From: Mycobacterium kyogaense | GTDB taxonomy: Bacteria; Actinomycetota; Actinomycetes; Mycobacteriales; Mycobacteriaceae | DNA length: 64,000 bases | Assembly: GCF_003254575.1 (NCBI RefSeq) | Contig: NZ_QJUA01000008.1 | Span: forward strand, 1-64,000 | Reading direction: 5' to 3' | Shown here: piece by piece, positions 1 through 9,542 of the stretch | How positions within the stretch are numbered: position 1 is the first letter of the stretch | How the letters are laid out: every line of letters starts with the position of its first letter | Notes under the pieces: generated by a model | The model's input: only the letters and a program-made list of their open reading frames with translations | Told to the model about the DNA's origin: nothing | Databases searched by the model: none | Program-made: the position numbers and the translations under genes

Positions 1-2
1 TC

Positions 3-1469
3 CCCACGCTGGGCAATCAGCTCTTCGCGCTCGCCAGCGGCAGCGTGACGTCGGTCGAGCTGGTACGGCGCTCCCTCGATGCGATCGAGGCCAGCCAACC
101 GACCCTGAACGCCTTCCGTGTGGTGCTACGCGAGTCCGCGCTCGCCGAAGCTGCCGTCGCCGATCGCAAACGTGCTGCGGGACAGGATCATTCGACCCTC
201 CCCCTGCTCGGTATCCCGATCGCCGTCAAGGACGACGTGGACGTCGCCGGCGTGCCGACCCGGTTCGGCGCGGACGGCGACGTCCCCGAGGCCACCGCCG
301 ACGCGGAGGTGGTCCGCCGGCTGCGCGCAGCCGGCGCGGTGATCGTCGGCAAGACGAACACCTGCGAACTGGGCCAGTGGCCGTTCACCAGCGGGCCCGC
401 GTTCGGACACACCCGCAATCCGTGGTCCCGAGACCACACCCCGGGCGGTTCGTCTGGCGGCAGCGCAGCGGCCGTCGCGGCCGGCCTGGTCGCGGCCGCG
501 ATCGGCTCGGACGGGGCGGGAAGTGTCCGCATCCCCGCCGCATGGACACATCTGGTCGGCATCAAACCCCAGCGCGGGCGGATCTCCACCTCCCCGCTGG
601 CCGAGGCGTTCAACGGCATCACCGTCAACGGCGTGCTGGCCCGCACTGTCGGCGACGCCGCGCTGGTGCTGGACGCGGCTTCGGGCAACGCCCCCGGCGA
701 CCTGCACACCCCGCCGCCGGTGACGGTGTCCGACCACGTGTCGCGTGCACCCGGGCCGCTGCGCGTGGCGATGTCGACCAAGTTCCCGTACACGGTCTTC
801 CGGGCCAACCTGCACCCCGAGATCCGGGCGGCGATGGAGTCGGTCGCGCGGCAACTCACCGAACTCGGCCACGCGGTCATCGCCGCGGACCCCGACTACG
901 ACCTGCGCATGTCGTGGAACTTCCTGGCGCGCTCCACCGCGGGGATCCCGCAGTGGATGGACCGGCTGGGGCCGGGCCCCCGTTGGGATTCGCGCACGCG
1001 GGCCAACGCGCGGACCGGCCGGGTGCTCTCCGAGCACATCCTGCGCAAGGCCCGCGCCCACGAGGCCGTCACCCGGCAGCGGGTCGGCTGGATCTTCAAC
1101 ATCGCCGACGTGGTGCTCGCCCCGACCACCGCGCTTCCCCCGCCGCGGATCGATGCGTTCGACGGCCTGAGCGGGCTGGCCACCGACCGTGCGATGATCC
1201 GGGCGTGCCCGGCCACCTGGCCGTGGAACCTCTTGGGCTGGCCGTCGATCAACGTGCCGGCGGGGTTCACCTCCGACGGGTTGCCGATCGGCGTGCAGTT
1301 GATGGGCCCGGCGAACAGCGAACCGTTGCTGGTGTCGTTGGCCGCCGCACTCGAGGCGATCAACGGGTGGGCCACCGCTCAACCCGACAACTGGTGGGAC
1401 ACCCGACTGCCCGCCGAACCGTCGGCGAGATCGTCGGCTCCGGACTCCGTGGCCGTCGGGGTCGGATGA
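3..1469 (+). CDS. Amidase-signature family hydrolase, 5' end outside window
   Basis: The frame is open from base 3, and residues before the first GTG (base 45) already read as amidase sequence, so the gene begins upstream of the window. The amidase signature is complete: a Lys in IAVKDDVDV, the Gly/Ser-rich GGSSGGS containing the cis-Ser, and GSDGAGSVRIPA with the nucleophile Ser, together the Ser-cisSer-Lys triad of the family. Such enzymes hydrolyse amides in the cytosol; the substrate cannot be told from sequence. The C-terminal half has the usual family core (WPSINVPAGF, GLPIGVQLMGP). It converges on the DUF1275 gene with a 4-base gap. Function class is secure, specificity unknown. Confidence 0.9.
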   Translation, partial: PTLGNQLFALASGSVTSVELVRRSLDAIEASQPTLNAFRVVLRESALAEAAVADRKRAAGQDHSTLPLLGIPIAVKDDVDVAGVPTRFGADGDVPEATADAEVVRRLRAAGAVIVGKTNTCELGQWPFTSGPAFGHTRNPWSRDHTPGGSSGGSAAAVAAGLVAAAIGSDGAGSVRIPAAWTHLVGIKPQRGRISTSPLAEAFNGITVNGVLARTVGDAALVLDAASGNAPGDLHTPPPVTVSDHVSRAPGPLRVAMSTKFPYTVFRANLHPEIRAAMESVARQLTELGHAVIAADPDYDLRMSWNFLARSTAGIPQWMDRLGPGPRWDSRTRANARTGRVLSEHILRKARAHEAVTRQRVGWIFNIADVVLAPTTALPPPRIDAFDGLSGLATDRAMIRACPATWPWNLLGWPSINVPAGFTSDGLPIGVQLMGPANSEPLLVSLAAALEAINGWATAQPDNWWDTRLPAEPSARSSAPDSVAVGVG

Positions 1470-1473
1470 CGCG

Positions 1474-2139
1474 TCAGTGGGGCACGCGATTCCAGTATCG
1501 GTGCCCCACCACCGCGCAGACGAGTACCACCGCCGCGGCCACATAGACCGGCACGCCGACACCCGCCCTGGTCAGCAACGCGCCCACGAGCGCGCCGGCG
1601 AAAATCAGCACCACGGCCCACAGTCGCCGGTGGGCGACCCACCCCAGGCCGCCCGCCAGCAGCGTCTCTCCGGCGAAAGACGTGATGGTCGAGGTGACGA
1701 CGACGGTGGTCATGTCCGGCACAGCGAGGAATCGCGCAATCGCGGCCTGCATTCCCATCACGACAGCAAGCGTTGTCGCACAGGCGATTCCGCCCACCGA
1801 TCCCCCGGCCGGCGCGGCGATCGTCAACACCGTCGCGACCGCGGCGAGGACGACGACGTTGGTCCACAGGGTCAGGGTGACGACGCGATTCCAGCCGGCT
1901 GCTCGACCGCGCGTGAGCAGGCCGGCCACCATCGCGCCGAGGGTGAAGCCGCCCAGTGCGATCAGCGGGCCCGCGACGGGAAGACCCTCCTCCGACGCGA
2001 TGCCCATCCCGAGGATCACCACGTTGCCGGTCATGTTCCCGGTGAACACCCGGTCCAGGCTCAGGTAGCCCACCGCATCGAGCGCGCCCGTCACCGCGGT
2101 CAGTGCCAGCATCAGGCCGACCCGCAGATGACGGATCAC
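1474..2139 (-). CDS. DUF1275 (YoaK-like) membrane protein
   Basis: A 221-residue protein with about six hydrophobic segments and the family's N-terminal pattern TGALDAVGYLSL followed by FTGNMTGNVV, typical of DUF1275 proteins. Function in this family is not established. Its ATG overlaps the stop of the upstream gamma-glutamyltransferase-like gene (ATGA), so it is the last gene of the ABC importer operon starting at 6163. That suggests translational coupling and a role with imported amino-acid derivatives, but this is inference from position only. Confidence 0.8.
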   Translation of the reverse strand: MIRHLRVGLMLALTAVTGALDAVGYLSLDRVFTGNMTGNVVILGMGIASEEGLPVAGPLIALGGFTLGAMVAGLLTRGRAAGWNRVVTLTLWTNVVVLAAVATVLTIAAPAGGSVGGIACATTLAVVMGMQAAIARFLAVPDMTTVVVTSTITSFAGETLLAGGLGWVAHRRLWAVVLIFAGALVGALLTRAGVGVPVYVAAAVVLVCAVVGHRYWNRVPH

Positions 2140-3731
2140 GGGCGAGCCGGAAGACGCACGTGGTGCACGACGGCGGCAGAGCCGTCCGAGCGCGGGTCGC
2201 TCGCCGCCACCAATGATCCATCTGCATGAGCGGCAACGACATTCGCCTGACCGCAGGACTCACTGTGGGCCGGCAGCTGCATCACGTCGAGACCCGACTG
2301 CGCCATCGCCGCCCGGGCGGATGCGTCGAAGCCGTCCTCGATCGAAACCGTGTCGGCACCGGCGAGATGGGTCTGGCGACCGACGATCGCCCGCGGGGCC
2401 GCCACCGCATCGGCTGGGGCGGCGCCGTCGAGCATCCGCAGCAGGATCTCGGCGAGGATCTGCGGTTGGCCCTGCCCGCCCATCGTGGCCAGCACGTGCC
2501 GGAGCTTACCGCCCTCGGTGGTGAGCGCGGGCATCAGCGTGTGGCGGGGCCGCTTGCGCGGTGCCAACACGTTCGGGGACCCGGGGGTGAGGTCGAAACT
2601 CGTTCCGCGGTCGTGGAACAGGATGCCGGTCTGCGGATCGATCAGTCCCGAGCCGAAAGCGTGGTACACGCTCTGGATCAGCGACACGGCGAAGCCCTGC
2701 CCGTCGGCGGCCGCCACACCGACCGTGTCGCCCGCGGGCACCGAACCCGTCATGTCGCGAGCGCCTGCGAGCGTCGCACGCGCGCCCACGTCGCCGTGCA
2801 CGAGGGCGGCGACGTCCACATCGGCCTGCAGGGGGTCCGCCAGATGCGCGCTCCGCAGCAGGTTGGCGTGACCGAAGATCTGCATCAGCGTCGGCAGGTC
2901 GTCGCCGAGCGGTGCACGCACGCCGAGCGTCTCGAGAGCCCGCAGCGCCCGCAGCATCACGAAGCCGTGCGTGTTGGGCGGGCTGGTGCACACCGTCACG
3001 CCGCGGAACTGCACGGACAACGGCTCGGTGACCTCGGCGGCGAAGTCGGCGAAATCGGCGTCCTGCAGCACCGACCCGCGGGAGCGCAGGTACGCCACCG
3101 TGCGCTGGCCCAGCGTTCCGCTGTAGAACTCGTCGGGTCCGCCGAACCGCAACGCCGCGAACGTGTCGGCCAGCGCCTGCTGGCGGAAGATCTCGCCTTC
3201 TCTCAGCGACCGACCGCCGGGGCGGAACACTCTGTCGAAGTCGACGATGCCCGCCAGATCGGCGTTCTCGGCATCGTCGAGGTGGGCGGCGACCGACGGG
3301 GCCACCGGCGCCCCGCTGCGGGCGACTCGTTCGGCCGGTTCGAGCAACCTGCTCCAGCGCAGACGACTACCGAAGCGCCGCAACGTTTCCCACCCGCGCA
3401 CCCCGCCCGGCACCGTCACCGTGTCCACACCACGGTCGGGCAACCGGTCCCCGTGGACGGCGCGCATCGCGACCGGGTCCGCCGCGGCACCGGCCCACCC
3501 CGAGGCGTTGACACACGAGATGGCGCCGTCGGGGGTGCGCACCAGCGCGATGAGATCCCCGCCGAGCGCGACGTTGTGTGGATAGACGACGGTGAGAACC
3601 GCAGCGGCGGCGATCGCCGCGTCGATGGCGGTTCCGCCGTCGCGGTACACCTCGGCGGCAGCGTCGGTGGCCAGCCGGTGCGGTGTGGCGACGGCGCCGG
3701 TCGACGATGTCGGACCGCTGGGCGTAGGCAC
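2136..3731 (-). CDS. Gamma-glutamyltransferase-like Ntn hydrolase
   Basis: A 531-residue member of the gamma-glutamyltranspeptidase family. N-terminal sequence around AAEVYRDGGTAIDAAIAAA is the usual start of the domain. The probable autoprocessing site lies in GDTVGVAAADG near residue 335, whose Thr would become the nucleophile of the small subunit, followed by FGSGLIDPQTGILFHDRG and a HTLMPAL motif as in other family members. No signal peptide is visible, so it is probably cytosolic, unlike classical periplasmic GGT. GTG start with AGGAG a few bases upstream. It lies 9 bases after the ABC ATPase and overlaps the DUF1275 gene, suggesting that the importer feeds it gamma-glutamyl or related amide substrates (inference). 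Confidence 0.85.
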   Translation of the reverse strand: MPTPSGPTSSTGAVATPHRLATDAAAEVYRDGGTAIDAAIAAAAVLTVVYPHNVALGGDLIALVRTPDGAISCVNASGWAGAAADPVAMRAVHGDRLPDRGVDTVTVPGGVRGWETLRRFGSRLRWSRLLEPAERVARSGAPVAPSVAAHLDDAENADLAGIVDFDRVFRPGGRSLREGEIFRQQALADTFAALRFGGPDEFYSGTLGQRTVAYLRSRGSVLQDADFADFAAEVTEPLSVQFRGVTVCTSPPNTHGFVMLRALRALETLGVRAPLGDDLPTLMQIFGHANLLRSAHLADPLQADVDVAALVHGDVGARATLAGARDMTGSVPAGDTVGVAAADGQGFAVSLIQSVYHAFGSGLIDPQTGILFHDRGTSFDLTPGSPNVLAPRKRPRHTLMPALTTEGGKLRHVLATMGGQGQPQILAEILLRMLDGAAPADAVAAPRAIVGRQTHLAGADTVSIEDGFDASARAAMAQSGLDVMQLPAHSESCGQANVVAAHADGSLVAASDPRSDGSAAVVHHVRLPARP

Positions 3732-3740
3732 GGAGGACTC

Positions 3741-4505
3741 CTAGTGAATCGTGGACAGGAACGTGCGCGTGCGTTCGCTGCGCGGGTTGGCGAACAACTC
3801 GGCGGGCGCGGCGTCTTCGATGATCCTGCCCGAGTCCATCACCACGATGCGGTCGGCGACATCACGGGCGAAACGCATCTCGTGGGTGACGATGACCATG
3901 GTCATCTGCTCTGCGGCAAGCTCGCGCATCACCTGCAGCACTTCGCCGACCATCTCGACGTCGAGCGCGCTGGTCGGCTCGTCGAACAGCATGACCTTCG
4001 GCCGCATCGCCAGTGCCCGCGCGATCGCGACCCGCTGTTGCTGACCGCCCGACAGCTGGCTGGGTCGCGCCTGCGCCTTGTCGGCCAGACCGACACGTTC
4101 GAGTAGGGCGCGCGCGTCCTCTGCCGCTGTGGCCTTGGGCTGACCGAGCACGCGCACCGGCCCATTCCATACGTTCTCCAGTGCGCTCATGTGCGGGAAG
4201 AGATTGAAATGCTGGAAGACGAAGCCGATCTCGCGCCGCCGTCGGGCCAACTCGGCCTTGCCGATCCGACGTCCGCCCGTGCCGTGCGCGATCGACTCGC
4301 CGCCGATCAGAACCTCACCGCGCTCCAGCGTCTCGAGATGATTCAGCGATCGCAGCAGTGTCGTCTTGCCCGCACCTGACGGGCCGATGAGCACCACCAC
4401 CTCACCGCGCTGCACATCGAGGTTCACGTCGTCGAGGACGCGGCGTCCGCCCAGAGAACAGCACGCCCCGCGCACCGATACCACCGGAACCGCCGACTGC
4501 GTCAT
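3741..4505 (-). CDS. Polar amino-acid ABC transporter ATP-binding protein (GlnQ/HisP type)
   Basis: A 254-residue ABC ATPase. Walker A is GPSGAGKT, the signature is LSGGQQQRVAIARAL, Walker B is MLFDEPTSALD, and the H-loop is in VIVTHEMRFARDVADR. The Q-loop stretch FVFQHFNLFPHM is typical of the polar amino-acid uptake family. The frame stays open far upstream, but the ATG at 4505 overlaps the permease stop (ATGA) and starts a normal N-terminus, so I place the start there. It energises the permease and binding protein encoded just upstream. Substrate is probably an amino acid or derivative; the exact one is not readable. Confidence 0.92.
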   Translation of the reverse strand: MTQSAVPVVSVRGACCSLGGRRVLDDVNLDVQRGEVVVLIGPSGAGKTTLLRSLNHLETLERGEVLIGGESIAHGTGGRRIGKAELARRRREIGFVFQHFNLFPHMSALENVWNGPVRVLGQPKATAAEDARALLERVGLADKAQARPSQLSGGQQQRVAIARALAMRPKVMLFDEPTSALDVEMVGEVLQVMRELAAEQMTMVIVTHEMRFARDVADRIVVMDSGRIIEDAAPAELFANPRSERTRTFLSTIH

Positions 4506-5302
4506 CGCGCCTCCTTGAGCTCGAGTGGCTCGGCCACCGGCGCCCCCGGCCTGCGGGCACCCAGGAGCCGCTGTGTCAGGCTGACCCGCGCCTCGATACC
4601 GAGCTGGCGGGACAGCCGGTTCTCGATCCACGCCTGGATGTAGGTCCACACCGTGGTCAGCGCGAGGTAGTAGATCGCCGCGACGATGAAGATCTCGAAC
4701 GTGTGGAAGGTGGCGGAGCTGATCGACTGGGTGACGAGGAACATCTCGCTCACGCCGATCACCGACAGCACCGACGTGGTCTTCATCAGACCGTTGAAGG
4801 AGTTGCCCAGCGGCGGCACCATGACCCGCAACGCCTGCGGCACGATGATCCAGCGCATCAACTTCGTCGTCGTCATACCCAGGGAGGCGGCCGCCTCGAA
4901 CTGCCCTTTCGCCACCGAATCGAGTCCGGCCCTGATGATCTCGGCGATGTGGGCGCTCTCGTTGATCGTCAACCCGACGATGGCAGCCTGCACCGCGGCC
5001 TTGACCGACAGGCCCAGCAGCGAGACGTCGTGGAACTGGTAGAGCCCCACCGCGGCCAGCCCGGTGTAGATGATCACCAGTTGCACCAGGAGGGGCGTGC
5101 CGCGGATGACCCAGATGTAGATGCTGGCGCACCATCGGATGACCGCGTACGGGGATCGCCGCATCAGGGCGATGGCCAGTCCGACGACGGTGGCGAGCAC
5201 CATCGCGATGACCGACACCACGATCGTCAGCGTCAACCCCTCCAGGAACGCATCGCTCGGGGTGAACAGCGATTTCCAGAAGAACTGCCAGTCGAATTGC
5301 AT
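4502..5302 (-). CDS. Polar amino-acid ABC transporter permease (HisM/GlnP type)
   Basis: A 266-residue inner-membrane permease with about five membrane segments. The EAA-type coupling loop is EAAASLGMTTTKLMRWIIVPQALRVMVPPLGN, split here by key residues E, G and the PQA motif, as in the His/Glu/Gln/Arg/opine permease family. A single permease gene suggests a homodimeric channel. It sits 6 bases after the binding-protein gene and overlaps the ATPase gene, giving a complete SBP-permease-ATPase importer in one transcript. Confidence 0.92.
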   Translation of the reverse strand: MQFDWQFFWKSLFTPSDAFLEGLTLTIVVSVIAMVLATVVGLAIALMRRSPYAVIRWCASIYIWVIRGTPLLVQLVIIYTGLAAVGLYQFHDVSLLGLSVKAAVQAAIVGLTINESAHIAEIIRAGLDSVAKGQFEAAASLGMTTTKLMRWIIVPQALRVMVPPLGNSFNGLMKTTSVLSVIGVSEMFLVTQSISSATFHTFEIFIVAAIYYLALTTVWTYIQAWIENRLSRQLGIEARVSLTQRLLGARRPGAPVAEPLELKEAR

Positions 5303-5308
5303 CGGCGC

Positions 5309-6163
5309 CTACTTCTGGATGCTGAGGTCGGACATGCCCCACTCGTCGAGTATCTTGCCGTAGGTGCCGTTGCTCTCCAGTTCGCCGAGCGCCGCGGCGA
5401 TTGCGTCGTGGAGCGCCGTGTTGCCCTTCAGCGTGGCAGCGCCGATCTTGATCGTGCCGAACGGTGCGCCGACCGTCTGGATCTTCGCACCGGTCTTCGT
5501 CTGGTAGTAGCCGAGCGTCTCGGCCGTGTCCATGAACGCGTCGACCTGTCCGTTCTGCAGCTGCTGCAGCGACACGTCGGCCTGATTACTGCGGTTGACG
5601 TCGACGGCCGGCTTGCCTGCGGCCGTGCACTTGTCGGACTGCTCCATCGCCAGGGACTCCGCCGTGGTCGCGACGGCGACCATGACCTTTTTGCCGCACA
5701 GGCTGTCATCGAGTCCGGTGACGTCGGCAGGCTTCTCCTTGGCCACCGCGATACCCGTGCCCGAATAGACATAGGGCACGAAGTCGACGACAGCCTCACG
5801 TTCGGGCTTGATGTAGAGCTGTGCCATGATCACGTCGCACTGCTTGGCCTGCAACGTCGGAATGACTGCGGCGAAGGAGGATTCGACGAATTGGGGCTTG
5901 AGTCCCATCTGTGCGGCGAGCGCCTTGCCCAGGTCCACCTCGCTGCCGACCAACTCCCCGGATTCGTCGTGGTAGACGTTCGGGGGTGTCCCGTCGTTGG
6001 GGGCACAGATCTTCAATGTGCCGGCCTGCAGGATGGCGGGCGGCTGGACTTTCGCCGGTCCGGTGGGCTCGGCGGTCGACGAATCATCCGACGAGCAGGC
6101 GCCCAGCCCAACGCTCAGCGAAGCGGCCAGTACGGCGACGAGTGAGCGTTTCCAGCGTGCCAT
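5309..6163 (-). CDS. Amino-acid ABC transporter substrate-binding lipoprotein
   Basis: A 284-residue family-3 type extracellular solute-binding protein. The longer open frame starts at 6202, but the ATG at 6163 is preceded by a strong GGAGG Shine-Dalgarno 6 bases away and begins the signal peptide, so it is chosen. Lipobox is VGLGAC near residue 22, predicting a membrane-anchored lipoprotein. Downstream features include GTLKICAPND at the start of lobe 1 and DVIMAQLYIKPEREAVVDFVPY, typical of the family. It is the first gene of the operon and lies 48-80 bases downstream of two palindromes likely bound by the TetR regulator. Confidence 0.92.
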   Translation of the reverse strand: MARWKRSLVAVLAASLSVGLGACSSDDSSTAEPTGPAKVQPPAILQAGTLKICAPNDGTPPNVYHDESGELVGSEVDLGKALAAQMGLKPQFVESSFAAVIPTLQAKQCDVIMAQLYIKPEREAVVDFVPYVYSGTGIAVAKEKPADVTGLDDSLCGKKVMVAVATTAESLAMEQSDKCTAAGKPAVDVNRSNQADVSLQQLQNGQVDAFMDTAETLGYYQTKTGAKIQTVGAPFGTIKIGAATLKGNTALHDAIAAALGELESNGTYGKILDEWGMSDLSIQK

Positions 6164-6210
6164 CGGGTCCTCCCAGACATCGTGCCGGGTGGACCACGCC
6201 ACCCGATCTA

Positions 6211-6243
6211 CCTATCGGACGATAGGACACTATCGATCGATAG
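6211..6243. promoter_or_regulatory. Tandem palindromic operators, probable TetR binding sites
   Basis: Two copies of the same palindrome. The first, CCTATCGGACGATAGG at 6211-6226, is symmetric except for the central two bases. The second, CTATCGATCGATAG at 6230-6243, is perfectly symmetric. Their centres are 18 bases apart, placing them close to the same face of the helix. They lie between the TetR gene and the binding-protein start. The simplest reading is that the TetR protein encoded next door binds here and controls the importer/GGT operon; this is inferred from symmetry and position. Confidence 0.75.
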
Positions 6244-6305
6244 GCGACGGATCGGCGAGATCTTTTACCTGGATGTCACAGAGACCGTTTCGAGAACCCG
6301 GGCGC

Positions 6306-7004
6306 TCAGCTGGCGCGTGAGGAAGCCAATTCCTTCAGACGGCGCCGGGTCACGGCACGGATGTCGTCGAGGCGGGCCTGGTCGGTCAACAAGGAGCGGA
6401 CCACGAAGTCGGCAGCCTGGATCGGGCGCTGCCGATGCACCGGGCCCGCGGGGCCACCCTGTTCCCGCAGCGTCTCGAACAGCACACCGTTGGTGGCACG
6501 CACCACGAACGACGGTTCGAACGATGCGAACTCGCCCGCGCGCCTGCCGCCGGTGACCACGCGCTCGATCTGGCGGTGGAAGATTTCGATGCCGTGGCGC
6601 TCCGCTTCGAATTCGTCGAGTGCCAGCACCGCGTCCTGGTAGAGCCCGCGCGCGTCGAACGGCTGCGCGAGAATCTCTCGCACGTCGCAGGCGATGGCCA
6701 GGTGGAGCTTCTCGGCCCAACTCGACGTCTCCCTCAGGCGCCGATCCATCCGTGTGATCGACGGGCCGAGATCGAGTTCGACGAGCGTACGGAAGATCTC
6801 GTGCTTGGCCTCGAAGTGGTGGAACAGCGACGGCTGCCGGATGTTCACGGCCTCGGCGATGTCACGGGTCGACGTGCCGAAGAACCCCCGCTGGGCGAAC
6901 AACACCGACGCCGCCAGCAGAATGCGACCACGGGTCGAGGACCAGTCCACCGCCGGCGGTTGCCACTCCTGCCCGTACTTCACCGAACCACTCTGACACA
7001 GCAC
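6306..7004 (-). CDS. TetR-family transcriptional regulator
   Basis: A regulator of up to 232 residues. An N-terminal helix-turn-helix of TetR type is clear: RILLAASVLFAQRGFFGTST, then DIAEAVNIRQPSLFHHFEAK. The C-terminal ligand-binding domain is divergent and gives no ligand clue. The start is uncertain: GTG at 7004 or GTG at 6983, neither with a strong ribosome site. It lies 15 bases after era but is followed by a 142-base gap containing two palindromes, then the ABC importer operon, which it probably represses. Confidence 0.88.
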   Translation of the reverse strand: MLCQSGSVKYGQEWQPPAVDWSSTRGRILLAASVLFAQRGFFGTSTRDIAEAVNIRQPSLFHHFEAKHEIFRTLVELDLGPSITRMDRRLRETSSWAEKLHLAIACDVREILAQPFDARGLYQDAVLALDEFEAERHGIEIFHRQIERVVTGGRRAGEFASFEPSFVVRATNGVLFETLREQGGPAGPVHRQRPIQAADFVVRSLLTDQARLDDIRAVTRRRLKELASSRAS

Positions 7005-7019
7005 GAGCGGGTCACCCGA

Positions 7020-7931
7020 TCAGAACCCCAACCGCCCGAGCTGTTTCGGGTCGCGCTGCCAGTTCTTCGCGATCTTGACCCGCAGATCGAGATAGACCTT
7101 GGTGCCGAGCAGCTTCTCGATCTGCGTGCGCGCCGCGGTGCCGACCTCGCGTAGCCGGGCACCGCCCTTGCCGATCACGATGCCCTTCTGCGAATCCCGT
7201 TCGACATAGAGAATCGCGTGCACTGCGATCAACGGCGGCTGATCGTCGCGGCTCTCCCGTTCCTCGATCTCGTCGATGACCACGGCCAGCGAATGCGGCA
7301 GCTCGTCTCGGACGCCCTCGAGCGCGGCCTCGCGGATCAGCTCGGCCATCAACACTTCTTCGGGCTCGTCGGTGAGCTCCCCGTCCGGATAGAACGCAGG
7401 GCCGGGCGGCAGATGCGAGACGATGACGTCGGTCAGCACGTCGAGTTGCTCGGCTTTGGTCGCTGAGACGGGCACGATGTCGGCGTCGGGACCGACGAGC
7501 TCACTGACCGCCATCAGCTGTTGTGCCACAGCGTCTCTGCTGACCTTGTCGATCTTCGTGACGATCGCGACCAGCGTGGTCCTGGGCGCCACCGCGCGGA
7601 TCTGCTCGTAGATGAAGCGGTCACCCGGCCCGATCTTCTCGTCGGCGGGGATGCAGAGCCCGATGACGTCGACCTCGGAGTAGGTGTCTTTCACCAGATC
7701 GTTGAGCCGCTGCCCCAGCAGGGTGCGGGGCCGGTGAAGGCCCGGGGTGTCGACGAGCACGATCTGAAAGCTGTCGCGGTGCACGATCCCGCGGATCGTG
7801 TGCCGGGTGGTCTGCGGACGGTTCGACGTGATGGCGACCTTGGCGCCGACCAGCGCGTTGGTCAACGTGGACTTGCCCGTGTTCGGCCTGCCGACGAAAC
7901 ATGCGAAGCCCGAGCGGAATTCGTCGGTCAT
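7020..7931 (-). CDS. era: GTPase Era
   Basis: A 303-residue cytosolic GTPase for 16S rRNA 3'-end maturation and 30S assembly. G1 is GRPNTGKS (residues 14-21), G3 is DTPG (61-64) and G4 is TKID (125-128). The C-terminal KH domain carries the conserved [18 protein letters not shown]-binding loop. Length matches bacterial Era. Its ATG overlaps the stop of the preceding small gene (ATGA), and it ends the ybeY-corC-like-era series, a grouping of rRNA-maturation genes conserved in actinobacteria. Confidence 0.97.
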   Translation of the reverse strand: MTDEFRSGFACFVGRPNTGKSTLTNALVGAKVAITSNRPQTTRHTIRGIVHRDSFQIVLVDTPGLHRPRTLLGQRLNDLVKDTYSEVDVIGLCIPADEKIGPGDRFIYEQIRAVAPRTTLVAIVTKIDKVSRDAVAQQLMAVSELVGPDADIVPVSATKAEQLDVLTDVIVSHLPPGPAFYPDGELTDEPEEVLMAELIREAALEGVRDELPHSLAVVIDEIEERESRDDQPPLIAVHAILYVERDSQKGIVIGKGGARLREVGTAARTQIEKLLGTKVYLDLRVKIAKNWQRDPKQLGRLGF

Positions 7932-8245
7932 CGCGGAGTGCCGGACCGGTCGGTGACGATGACCGCGGCATCGGCGCTCAGTTCCCGCACTGCGGCGACG
8001 CCCGGATCGTCGGCGCCGCCGCCCACCAGCACCGCGGCTTCGAGACCGGTCGCGCCGCTGGACACCGCGGCCGCGACGGCGGCTTGAAGTGCCGTCAACT
8101 CCAGAGCCGTCAACGTCACGGGGGCGCCGGCGTACGTGCGGCCGTCGGCGTCGCGCACGGCCGCGCCACTGGCGGCCTCGGCACGAGCCATGGCACCGCG
8201 GGCGAGCACCACCAACTTGGCGTCTTCAGCATCGAGTTCACTCAT
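7928..8245 (-). CDS. Small cytidine-deaminase-like protein (Rv2365c-type)
   Basis: A 105-residue protein. The frame is open further upstream, but the ATG at 8245 gives an 8-base overlap with the corC-like stop and a sensible N-terminus ([17 protein letters not shown]). The order between corC-like and era and the pattern [26 protein letters not shown] recall the cytidine deaminase fold seen at this position in mycobacteria. The zinc-binding Cys-x-x-Cys and His/Glu of real deaminases are absent, so catalysis is unlikely. Role unknown; it may support era or rRNA processing by association. Confidence 0.8.
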   Translation of the reverse strand: MSELDAEDAKLVVLARGAMARAEAASGAAVRDADGRTYAGAPVTLTALELTALQAAVAAAVSSGATGLEAAVLVGGGADDPGVAAVRELSADAAVIVTDRSGTPR

Positions 8246-9542
8246 GCGCGCTGTCCTCCGTGTCCTCGGGTTCCGGCTCGATGGGACTGACGAGCACGGT
8301 GCCGACCCGCACCCGGCCCCGGGGGTCAGGACCGCCCTCGGCACGCAGCAGCAGCCCGTCCCAGGCGATCTCGGCGTCGGGCAGGGGAACCCGGCCCAGC
8401 TCGAGCGCCAGCAGTCCACCGACGGTGTCCACGTCGAGGTCTTCGGAGAGCTCCAGATCGTAGAGCTCCGCGAGGTCCTCGATGGGCAGCCGCGACGACA
8501 CCCGGTGCCGTCCGTCGCCCAGATCCTCGACGGGTGCGACCTCGTCGACGTCGTACTCGTCGGCGATCTCACCGACGATCTCCTCCAGCACGTCTTCGAT
8601 CGTGACCAGGCCGGCGATCGCGCCGTACTCGTCGACCAGCAGCACCATGTGCACGCGATCGAGCTGCATCTCGCGCAGCAGCGCGTCCAGCGGTTTGGAA
8701 TCCGGTACGAACGCCGGTTTCCGCATCACCTCGGCCACCGTGGTGTCGCGGCCGCCGTTACGCGACGAATAGGTGCGCTGCACAAGATCTTTGAGGTAGA
8801 CCACGCCGACGATGTCATCGACGTTCTCGCCGATGACCGGGATTCGGGAATGCCCGCTGCGCACCGCCAGAGATGTGGCTTGACCGGCTGTTTTGTCCGA
8901 TTCGATCCACACCATCTCGGTGCGGGGCACCATCACCTCGCGCGCCGGGGTGTCGCCGAGTTCGAACACCGACTGGATCATCCGACGTTCGTCGTCGGCC
9001 ACCACCCCGCGCTGCTGGGCGAGGTCGACCACCTCGCGCAGCTCGATCTCGGAAGAGAACGGTCCGTTGCGGAAGCCGCGGCCGGGGGTGAGCGCGTTAC
9101 CCAGCAGCACCAGCAGCCGGCTCACCGGGGTGAGCACCACCGAGATGGCCTGTAGCGGCAGCGCCGCGATCAACGAGATCGTGTAGGCGTTCTGCCGGCC
9201 GACGGTGCGCGGTCCCACACCGATCGCGACGAAGCTGATCACCGTCATGATGGCTGCGGCCGTCATCAGGCCGCCGCTCACGCCGAGATAGTCGTCGAGG
9301 TAGGCGGCCAGCAGCACGGTCGCACTCACCTCGCAGGCAATGCGCAGCAGCACAATGAGATTGATGTACCGGGGCCGATCCCGCATGAGCTGCAGGAGCC
9401 GGACCGAGCCGGGGCGCTCGTCGCGCACCAGTTCTTCGACACGGGCCATCGACACCGTGCTGACGGCGGCGTCGATCGCGGCGAAGAGGCCCGCGGAGGC
9501 GATCAGCAGGATCGCCCCGACGAGCTGGCCGAGGCCGGTCAC
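8238..9542 (-). CDS. CorC/HlyC-type membrane protein with CNNM, CBS pair and transporter-associated domain
   Basis: A 434-residue protein. The GTG at 9542 overlaps the ybeY stop (GTGA) and begins a hydrophobic N-terminus, so it is preferred over the longer open frame. Residues 1-180 hold the DUF21/CNNM membrane domain, followed by two CBS motifs ([14 protein letters not shown] and [29 protein letters not shown]) and a C-terminal CorC/HlyC domain with [14 protein letters not shown]. The family is linked to magnesium and cation homeostasis. It is embedded in the ybeY-era operon, an arrangement conserved in many bacteria. Confidence 0.93.
   Translation of the reverse strand: MTGLGQLVGAILLIASAGLFAAIDAAVSTVSMARVEELVRDERPGSVRLLQLMRDRPRYINLIVLLRIACEVSATVLLAAYLDDYLGVSGGLMTAAAIMTVISFVAIGVGPRTVGRQNAYTISLIAALPLQAISVVLTPVSRLLVLLGNALTPGRGFRNGPFSSEIELREVVDLAQQRGVVADDERRMIQSVFELGDTPAREVMVPRTEMVWIESDKTAGQATSLAVRSGHSRIPVIGENVDDIVGVVYLKDLVQRTYSSRNGGRDTTVAEVMRKPAFVPDSKPLDALLREMQLDRVHMVLLVDEYGAIAGLVTIEDVLEEIVGEIADEYDVDEVAPVEDLGDGRHRVSSRLPIEDLAELYDLELSEDLDVDTVGGLLALELGRVPLPDAEIAWDGLLLRAEGGPDPRGRVRVGTVLVSPIEPEPEDTEDSAHE

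Noticed and set aside
126..1562. Long minus-strand open frame of 478 codons across the amidase
   Set aside because: The plus strand has a clear amidase with all catalytic motifs; the minus frame is Arg/Gly-rich shadow coding common at this GC content.
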